A stretch of 64,000 bases of DNA from assembly GCA_017654935.2 (NCBI GenBank), contig CM065690.1, positions 38,961,742 to 39,025,741 of the forward strand. Direction: 5' to 3'. Position 1 is the first letter of the stretch. Every line of letters begins with the position of its first letter. This DNA is from Phymorhynchus buccinoides (lineage: Eukaryota > Mollusca > Gastropoda > Neogastropoda > Raphitomidae). The notes under the pieces are model-generated. The model made no database searches and had not been told where the DNA came from. It saw only the letters and a program-made list of their open reading frames with translations. Below are positions 61,301 to 64,000 of this stretch, piece after piece. The position numbers and the translations under genes were made by a program.

Positions 61301-64000
61301 AGGGCTGTGGTACAGGGTGGGCGGGGTGCTGGTCCTCCTGTACGCCCTCCAGCACCGGCAGAGCAAGAGCCTCACATTGTAGTACTGACATTGTGGTGAT
61401 GCGACCATCCTTGTGGTGTATTCAGGGCTGTGGTACGGTGTGGGTGGGGTGCTAGCCTCCTGTACGTCCTCCAGCACCGGCAGAGTGAGGGCCTCACATT
61501 GTAGTACTGACATTGTGGTGATGCGACCATCCTTGTGATGTTTTCAGGGCTGTGGTACGCTGTGGGTGGGGTGCTGGTCCTCCTGTATGCCCTCCAGCAC
61601 CGGCAGAGCGAGGGCGTCACGGAGCAGCTGGTCAGGGTTGCCCTGGTCATGGTGGGGGTGGGAGGTCTGGTCACCGTCATGCAGCCTCCTTTTGTGCCCA
61701 CCCTGTAAGGAAGGGACTCTTCTGTGTGGTTTTCACAATCTGAAGTCTGAAAGTTTTGTGCGTGTGTATGGGTTTGTTTGATTGCTTGTGTGAACATTGT
61801 TCATTGTATCAACGTATGTCAAATATTAGTTTAAATGGAATGTTTGTTGTTTTTTGTTTTGGTACAATGCTAAATGTCAGAAGTTTTTATTATGATTGGA
61901 GGTATACTTGTGTCAAAGGATGCTGTGTAGAGACATGGCTTGTGTGTACAGCAATGTTGTGTTAAAGACATACAGGGACATGTGTGTGGTGTGTGTATGT
62001 CTATCCATAAAGCTGCTCCATCTTACCTCTGCGACAATATTTCCATCTATACGCCTGACCCTCTTTCTCACCAGATCCCTAGGTATAAGCTTTCAACGGT
62101 TGGTCGGCGCTCTTTAGCTGTCTCAGGACCGACCTCCTGGAACAAACTTCCTCTCTCCCTCTGTCAGCGACCGACCCTCTCTGCTTTCAAAGCTAACCTC
62201 AAAACCCACCTGTTTCCCCGTCATTAAAGCTCCGCTCTCTTTCTCTTCTCTCTCTTGCCTTTAGGTCTGTTTCTCAGGGTGCTGTATTCCATTTATGTCA
62301 TCCGTGTGTTCGCTTTGTATTGCGTTTTTGTTTGAATGCGCTATGAATGCTAACGTGTGTGTGCGCTTTGATTTGATTTCTATCAAGATTCAGCGCCGTA
62401 TAAATACTGTATGTTGTTGTTGTTATTGTGTGTGTGTGTGTGCAGCCTTGCCCTGTGCCAGTGGAGTGAGGTGTTCAGTGTGCTGCTGACCGCTGCCCTG
62501 CTGACCACTTCAGTGGACATGAGCCTGACCAAGGTCCTGTCCACCTCCGCTGTGCTGGGCATCCCCCCTGGGATCCACTCCACCCTCGTGGTCAGTGCCT
62601 TACTGGACCCACTGTGGACACTGAGGAAATGGGCTTCAGTTGGCTTCTTGAAGACAACCCATTCTCTTTGTGTTATGTTGCTGCTTTAATTCTCAAGTTA
62701 CAGTGACAAATGTGATGTATATTTTGCCTGTTATAGTGCCCAAACTTCAGAAATAAAAATTAAGTGTTGGTGTGTGTGTGCGCATGTGTGTGTGTGCGCA
62801 CATGCGTCTTGCAGTTGTATGGGGAGACAGGTACAGTGCTGCGCTGTGTTTCTATCAGCCTTTGTGTAGTTAGACACAATGACATGAATGATGATGATGG
62901 TGTGTCAAATCAAGTCAAGTGTGTGTGTGTCTCTGTGTGTGTGTGTGTGTGTGCCTTGCAGATGTACGGGGAGATAGCCACAATGCTGCACTATGTGTTC
63001 GTGTCAGCTTTTGTGTAGTTAGACACGTCAGTCTTTGTGTAGTTAGACACAATGACATGAATGATGGTGTGTGTGTGTGTGTGTGCCTTGCAGATGTACT
63101 GGGAGATAGCCACAGTGCTGCACTATGTGTTCATCTCAGCCCTGGCCTGCCTCCTGCTCGCCTTGCTCTTCATCATCGTCAAAATGGAGCAGGTCACCCA
63201 AGCCGTGGAGAAAACCATCTGCGTCGGGTGAGATTTCACAAGATACATTGCTGTTATAATTTCCCTCAATTTTCCTTATTTAAAAATTGATCATGTGACT
63301 AGTAACTAATGAGGTCTAGTTTTTTTTAAATATTTGTACAATCCACCTTTTTCACTGTATAAAACCTACAGTATTTTAAAGATTATAAAGCATTACATTT
63401 ACAATGGAAATCTTGTAAGTCAAAAGTGAAAGGACTAAAATTTTATTTTGAGATGGCCAATATTTTGAGATGAAAAAAGTGTTGCCATAAGAAGGGTTGA
63501 ATTGAGGTCAAAGTTATTGTGAATTATCTGATTTTTTGATGTTGTGGTACCTGTTTTTGAGTTTGCTGGTTAGGAATCACATTCCATATTACTGATAAAT
63601 ATAAAATCGGAAAAATCCACAGACAAGCTGCATCAGTATATAAGCCGCATGGGCCAAAGTTAAGAGGGGAAAAAAGTAGCGGCTTATAGTCAGCATTTTA
63701 CGTTAGACATTGAAAGTTATGTTTTTACTGTTGGCAGTGCTGTGCTGGTGCTGTGCCTGCTGCTGGGTGTGCTGTGTGTGGACCTGATCAACTTTGAGCC
63801 CCTGCACACCATGTGGGACTACCCCGCCTGGCAGGTCATGCTGGCCACCACTACCACTGTCAGCCTCTGCCTCAAGGCTCTGGACATCAAAATGGTCAGT
63901 TCTCTGTGAAAGGAAAATAATTGATAATGATAATTAGACCTGATCAACTTTGAGCCCCTGCACACCGTTTGGGACTACTCCGCCTGGCAGGTCCTGCTGG
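43467..64000 (+). CDS. Large polytopic membrane protein, at least 16 coding exons, 3' end outside window; family not recognised
   Basis: Sixteen exons from 43467 to 63894, all with GT-AG borders and matching phases, give 940 residues and continue past the window. Residues 1-176 are hydrophilic: an acidic start, three 15-residue repeats (24-68), a PPAY motif at 69-72, a Tyr/Asp-rich stretch and an acidic run. The remainder alternates about 20 hydrophobic segments with short loops, often one segment per exon. One charged loop of about 50 residues (near 341-392) is rich in Ala, Lys, Glu and Asp. PPxY motifs bind WW domains, including those of NEDD4-family ligases, so control by ubiquitination is possible but inferred. 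No catalytic motif, signal peptide or known transporter signature was seen. It could be a transporter or scaffold; I do not name a function. At least four exons have tandemly copied edges. Confidence 0.85.
44490..44805 (+). repeat. Dispersed repeat D, full length
   Basis: TTGTTACCCTGGGTTAAACT to GCCTTATGCCAAGGCGG. Lies in the intron between exons A and B. Confidence 0.73.
45317..45558. mobile_element. piggyBac-type MITE, family 2
   Basis: CTCTTCTGGCACCATGGGCG at the left (target mutated to TTAT), GGCACCAGAAGAGTTAA at the right. Lies in the intron between exons A and B. Confidence 0.8.
45800..45935 (+). repeat. Dispersed repeat C
   Basis: TTCCAGGGGGCATTGCCCCC, GGGGCCTGGGTGGCCCCTGG, ending CACCCATATATA. 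It ends about 30 bases before exon B. Confidence 0.68.
45965..46039 (+). CDS. Membrane-protein gene, exon B
   Basis: Acceptor TTTCTTTCAG, donor AAAAG|GTGAGA. Encodes [19 protein letters not shown] and a short polar end, a hydrophobic segment completing or following the one begun in exon A. Phase 2 to phase 2. Confidence 0.85.
46530..46775. mobile_element. piggyBac-type MITE, family 1, diverged
   Basis: The left end decayed to ATACCCTTTCAACGCTAGCC; the right end is GGCGATGAAAGGGTTAA. Lies in the intron between exons B and C. Confidence 0.78.
47056..47130 (+). CDS. Membrane-protein gene, exon C
   Basis: Acceptor TTGTTGCAG, donor TTGTG|GTAAGC. Encodes one hydrophobic segment ([20 protein letters not shown]). 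A tRNA-derived SINE starts about 10 bases past the exon. Confidence 0.86.
47141..47530 (+). mobile_element. tRNA-derived SINE just after exon C donor
   Basis: The same A box, B box and body as the 33.9 kb copy, with a poly-C tract at 47361-47375 and a (CTAATAC)n tail. The head begins about 10 bases past the donor of exon C. Confidence 0.9.
47960..48105 (+). repeat. Dispersed repeat C with 24-base poly-G
   Basis: G run, then TTGCCCCCCTGTACCCCATG and CTGAGTGGCCCCTGAACCCC; ends 14 bases before exon D. Confidence 0.68.
48119..48236 (+). CDS. Membrane-protein gene, exon D
   Basis: Acceptor TGTTGTAG, donor GTGTG|GTCAGT. Encodes [20 protein letters not shown] and [13 protein letters not shown]. 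Phase 0 out. Confidence 0.85.
48408..48680 (+). repeat. Dispersed repeat E, 3'-truncated
   Basis: (CTT)n then CTGCATTCCCAGGCCATATG through AGGAAGTTACAAAGG. Lies in the intron between exons D and E. Confidence 0.72.
49247..49412. mobile_element. MITE with TACCGTATTTTACGGACTAT ends
   Basis: The left end TACCGTATTTTACGGACTAT and the right end (TAGTCCGTAAAATATGGTA) form inverted repeats of about 25 bp bounded by TA. Ends of this type belong to Tc1/mariner-related MITEs. Lies upstream of exon E. Confidence 0.8.
49494..49609 (+). CDS. Membrane-protein gene, exon E
   Basis: Acceptor GTGTTTCAG, donor ATTTG|GTGAGT. Encodes [17 protein letters not shown] and a second hydrophobic stretch ending SVLFVCIW. 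Phase 2 out. Confidence 0.87.
49667..49736 (-). repeat. Short dispersed 3'-tail repeat (AAGTCAAAATTTTATTT type)
   Basis: The same start (GTCAAGTCAAAATTTTATTT, then GATGGA-ACATTGAATAAGC) is found at 55540-55615, with a relative at 53446-53500. A SINE follows directly at 49737. Confidence 0.6.
49737..50110 (-). mobile_element. tRNA-derived SINE, reverse orientation
   Basis: Reverse complement of the same family: ACAGAGGCGTCTCTGAAATT at the tail side, the body GTTTATCGTCTCATCCGAAAG, and a B box in CAGGTTCGAACTCGGGTTT near 50047-50065. Confidence 0.9.
50430..50651. mobile_element. piggyBac-type MITE, family 2
   Basis: TTAA-CTCTTCTAGCACCATG at the left and CATGGCGCTAGAAGAG-TTAA at the right, 222 bp. 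Lies in the intron before exon F. Confidence 0.85.
50815..51141 (-). repeat. Dispersed repeat E, full length, reverse
   Basis: Starts CCCAGTGGAGATACCGGGGG, ends CATATGGTCTGGGAATGCAG and (AAG)n. Lies in the intron before exon F. Confidence 0.75.
51221..51539 (+). CDS. Membrane-protein gene, exon F (charged loop plus membrane segment)
   Basis: Acceptor TATTGCACAG, donor TCTCTT|GTAAGT. It opens with [16 protein letters not shown], then a loop of repeated Ala-Lys-Glu-Asp motifs ([18 protein letters not shown]), then [19 protein letters not shown] and a further hydrophobic stretch. The last 79 bases and the donor are tandemly copied downstream. Phase 0 out. Confidence 0.87.
51540..52200 (+). repeat. 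Tandem copies of exon F 3' edge and splice donor, unit about 109 bp
   Basis: Counting the exon, six copies carry the exon end and an intact TCTCTT|GTAAGTTAG donor, spaced 109, 109, 105, 109 and 109 bases apart. A seventh, diverged copy begins near 52110. Each unit is about 79 bases of exon plus 30 bases of intron. In the copies the exon frame stays open ([10 protein letters not shown]), but reading through any donor hits TAG two codons later. Confidence 0.95.
52562..52640 (+). CDS. Membrane-protein gene, exon G
   Basis: Acceptor TTGTGTACAG, donor CTTTG|GTAAGA. Encodes [19 protein letters not shown] followed by RQLCDYF. Phase 1 out. It is the only downstream exon whose phase 0 entry fits the first donor of exon F. 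Confidence 0.86.
52673..52889. mobile_element. Fold-back MITE (GGCCTGCTACATTACATAC ends)
   Basis: The left arm (GGCCTGCTACATTACATAC to GATTCACGTGAAAT) pairs with the right arm (TTCACGTGAATCATGACTCG to TGTAGTGTATCAGGCC). Begins 33 bases after exon G. Confidence 0.85.
52888..53019. mobile_element. MITE with TAAAGACCCACCACGTCACG ends
   Basis: TAAAGACCCACCACGTCACG at the left, TGACGTGGGGGGTCTTTA at the right. It abuts the preceding fold-back element; a nested relative is at 22013-22237. Confidence 0.82.
53583..53758 (+). CDS. Membrane-protein gene, exon H
   Basis: The acceptor ATGTCACAG was chosen over a second AG 13 bases downstream because only the first restores the phase from exon G. Encodes [20 protein letters not shown] and a segment [19 protein letters not shown]. 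Donor GGCAAG|GTCAGC, phase 0. Confidence 0.85.
53990..54600 (-). repeat. Dispersed LINE-type 3' region with CA repeats
   Basis: ATAAATTTATGATGCACTTA followed by CCCAAGGCGTTTACAATGA, CA tracts (54237-54277) and a minus-strand end resembling L2 tails ([14 protein letters not shown]: TTTTTAAAGAGGATTTGAAT). Family assignment is tentative. Confidence 0.5.
54740..54816 (+). CDS. Membrane-protein gene, exon I
   Basis: Acceptor ATTTTGCAG, donor CTGAC|GTATCC. Encodes [20 protein letters not shown]. Phase 2 out. The donor is weaker than the others, but the phase and the hydrophobic segment support it. Confidence 0.83.
54895..55109. mobile_element. piggyBac-type MITE, family 2
   Basis: The left end TTAACTCCTCT is diverged; the right end is AGCGCTAGAAGAG-TTAA. 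The body matches the 50.4 kb copy. Confidence 0.78.
55106..55165. mobile_element. piggyBac-type MITE, family 1, truncated
   Basis: TTAACCCTTTCACCGCCAGC with about 50 more bases, then unrelated sequence. Its TTAA is shared with the family-2 element to its left. Confidence 0.7.
55540..55640 (-). repeat. Short dispersed 3'-tail repeat, second copy
   Basis: GTCAAGTCAAAATTTTATTT then GATGGACATTGAATAAGCAA and TTTTTCATCAAGCCA. Lies in the intron before exon J. Confidence 0.6.
55869..56011 (+). CDS. Membrane-protein gene, exon J
   Basis: Acceptor GTGATTCAG, donor CATAG|GTACAG. Encodes [12 protein letters not shown], a segment [15 protein letters not shown] and a further one, [10 protein letters not shown]. 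Phase 1 out. Confidence 0.86.
56036..56245 (-). repeat. L2-like 3' tail with (AAT)n and CA-rich part
   Basis: Very similar to 35778-35960 (TTTATATAGCGCTTTACCTC, then TTCATCAAGAAATAGACAAC and CACACACA runs). Lies 25 bases after exon J. Confidence 0.8.
56314..56448. mobile_element. Fold-back MITE (GGCCCTGTAGTTATGAGT ends)
   Basis: GGCCCTGTAGTTATGAGTAC pairs with AACTCATGACTACGGGGCC, and the internal ATTAGACGTTCAAAATGCTG pairs with the complementary right arm. Confidence 0.82.
56714..56960. mobile_element. piggyBac-type MITE, family 1
   Basis: Intact TTAA and 14-bp inverted ends; very close to the 13.3 kb copy. Lies in the intron between exons J and K. Confidence 0.87.
57015..57300. repeat. 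Minisatellite, 28-bp unit, about 10 copies
   Basis: TTGCCCCTTTGATCGGTATT plus TTATTTCC repeated almost perfectly; one unit has TTTGGTC. Lies in the intron before exon K. Confidence 0.95.
57639..57985 (+). CDS. Membrane-protein gene, exon K
   Basis: Acceptor TTTCCCAG, donor ATGCAG|GTCAGT. Encodes 115 residues with segments [17 protein letters not shown] and [17 protein letters not shown], separated by a polar loop containing [15 protein letters not shown]. Phase 0 out. The open frame extends upstream of the acceptor, but that part has no coding character. Confidence 0.87.
58036..58350 (-). repeat. L2-like 3' tail with (AAT)n and long CA-rich part
   Basis: (AAT)n then CTTATATAGCGCTTTTTATC, AAGTGCTTTACAATCAGC and CA repeats. 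Lies in the intron between exons K and L. Confidence 0.75.
58415..59125. repeat. Dispersed repeat G with internal duplication
   Basis: Same ends as the 27.8 kb copy. About 143 bases are present twice (58521-58663 and 58953-59096), separated by a GT-rich stretch. Confidence 0.72.
59189..59449. mobile_element. Tc1/mariner-like MITE with nested short insert, next to exon L
   Basis: TACAGTGGAACCTCCC to GGGAGGTTCCACTGTA, with a poly-C tract (59284-59305) and a nested short repeat at about 59348-59430. It ends 11 bases before exon L. Confidence 0.85.
59461..59575 (+). CDS. Membrane-protein gene, exon L
   Basis: Acceptor CTACCTTTCAG, donor GGTTG|GTCAGT. Encodes [20 protein letters not shown] and [12 protein letters not shown] Tc1/mariner-like MITE ends 11 bases before the exon. 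Phase 1 out. Confidence 0.85.
60068..60480. mobile_element. Inverted-repeat element with telomere-like TTAGGG core
   Basis: The left arm (TTTTGGCAAATGTTAAGATT, CCTCCTCTGCCCCTTCCATT) pairs with the right arm (AATGGAAGGGGCAGAGGAGG, CTTAACATTTGCCATTA). The left inner part has five consecutive TTAGGG/GTTAGG units at 60133-60165 and the right inner part CCTAACCCTAACCCTAACC near 60390-60411. Confidence 0.85.
61184..61547 (+). repeat. Three tandem copies of exon M 5' edge with splice acceptors
   Basis: TTCAG|GGCTGTGGTAC occurs at 61184, 61303 and 61426, before the true exon at 61548 (spacing 119, 123, 122). The first two copies read LWYRVGGVL and then run into stops; the third has a one-base deletion. 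None ends in a donor of the right phase. Confidence 0.94.
61548..61704 (+). CDS. Membrane-protein gene, exon M
   Basis: The acceptor GTTTTCAG is the last of four near-identical ones. Donor CACCCT|GTAAGG. Encodes [20 protein letters not shown] and a segment [20 protein letters not shown]. This copy is chosen because it alone continues in frame to a donor with the right phase (2). Confidence 0.84.
62010..62430 (+). pseudogene. L2-like LINE C-terminal fragment and 3' tail
   Basis: Reads [40 protein letters not shown] and [13 protein letters not shown] then stop. A 3' UTR follows, shared with 10137-10360, ending in (TGT)n. Lies in the intron before exon N. Confidence 0.85.
62446..62590 (+). CDS. 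Membrane-protein gene, exon N
   Basis: Acceptor TGTGTGCAG after an L2 tail and GT tract, donor CTCGTG|GTCAGT. Encodes [20 protein letters not shown] and [19 protein letters not shown]. Phase 0 out. Confidence 0.86.
62815..63093 (+). repeat. Two tandem copies of exon O 5' edge with splice acceptors
   Basis: CTTGCAG followed by [12 protein letters not shown] (62815) and [13 protein letters not shown] (62962) precede the true exon at 63094. Spacing is 147 and 132 bases. Each copy ends in an in-frame TAG inside TTTGTGTAG. GT tracts lie before each acceptor. Confidence 0.92.
63094..63227 (+). CDS. Membrane-protein gene, exon O
   Basis: The acceptor GTGCCTTGCAG is the last of three similar copies. 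Donor GTCGG|GTGAGA. Encodes [20 protein letters not shown], then a run of Leu/Ile/Phe and [13 protein letters not shown]. The two upstream copies hit a TAG after about 18 codons, so only this one reads through. Phase 2 out. Confidence 0.86.
63600..63712. mobile_element. GCGGCTTATA-type MITE remnant
   Basis: AAAATCGGAAAAATCCACAG, then AAGCCGCATGGGCCAAAG and AGTAGCGGCTTATAGTCAGC. Ends 25 bases before exon P. Confidence 0.6.
63738..63894 (+). CDS. Membrane-protein gene, exon P (last in window)
   Basis: Acceptor TGTTGGCAG, donor AAAATG|GTCAGT. Encodes [20 protein letters not shown] and [20 protein letters not shown]. Phase 0 out, so the gene continues. Part of this exon is copied again from 63937 to the window end. 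Confidence 0.85.
63937..64000 (+). repeat. Partial copy of exon P (interrupted by the window end)
   Basis: GACCTGATCAACTTTGAGCC recurs 156 bases after its place in exon P, with a few substitutions (CACACCG for CACACCA, TCCGCC for CCCGCC). The copy starts inside the exon with no acceptor of its own, the pattern expected of a 3'-edge duplication. Confidence 0.88.

Overview
The window is animal nuclear DNA: intron-rich genes with GT-AG splice sites, tRNA-derived SINEs, L2/CR1-like LINE fragments, many MITEs, long GA/GT microsatellites and poly-C/poly-G tracts. Repeat style and protein content fit a lophotrochozoan, most likely a marine gastropod mollusc. That placement is inference from repeat texture, not from a marker gene.

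Two genes can be assembled exon by exon with every reading phase matching. (1) On the minus strand, 39472 down to 11766, a five-exon gene encodes a 580-residue homologue of AEBP2, the zinc-finger accessory subunit of Polycomb repressive complex 2. It has an acidic/basic N-terminal exon, a large exon with three C2H2 fingers and a KR-rich motif, and three small exons that align almost gap-free with the conserved AEBP2 C-terminus. (2) On the plus strand, 43467 to past the window end, at least 16 coding exons encode 940 or more residues of a polytopic membrane protein with about 20 hydrophobic segments. I cannot assign it to a family. The genes are divergent, and a likely promoter region (CRE, ETS and paired YY1-like motifs) lies at 39450-39580.

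The most striking observation is shared by both genes: short tandem duplications that copy an exon edge together with its splice site. In AEBP2, the 3' edge and donor of exon 3 have been amplified into a roughly 3 kb, 46-bp minisatellite with about 65 units, nearly all carrying a consensus-like donor (GTAAGT, GTGAGT or GTCAGT). In the membrane-protein gene, one exon has its 3' edge and donor copied six times (51.5-52.1 kb), two have their 5' edge and acceptor copied four and three times (61.2-61.6 kb, 62.8-63.1 kb), and another shows the start of a copied 3' edge at the window end.

Layout: 1-9.4 kb, mostly unassigned AT-rich DNA with minisatellites, a fold-back element and GA/GT tracts, plus one weak small-ORF candidate. 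9.4-11.6 kb, a broken LINE, an L2-tail insertion, a SINE and a piggyBac-type MITE. 11.8-39.5 kb, the AEBP2 gene, its introns filled with MITEs, dispersed repeats, a solo LTR with target-site duplication, and LINE fragments. 39.5-43.5 kb, the divergent promoter and two tail-to-tail LINEs. 43.5-64 kb, the membrane-protein gene with short exons between SINEs, MITEs and L2 tails. No rRNA, functional tRNA, CRISPR array or bacterial-type feature was seen.
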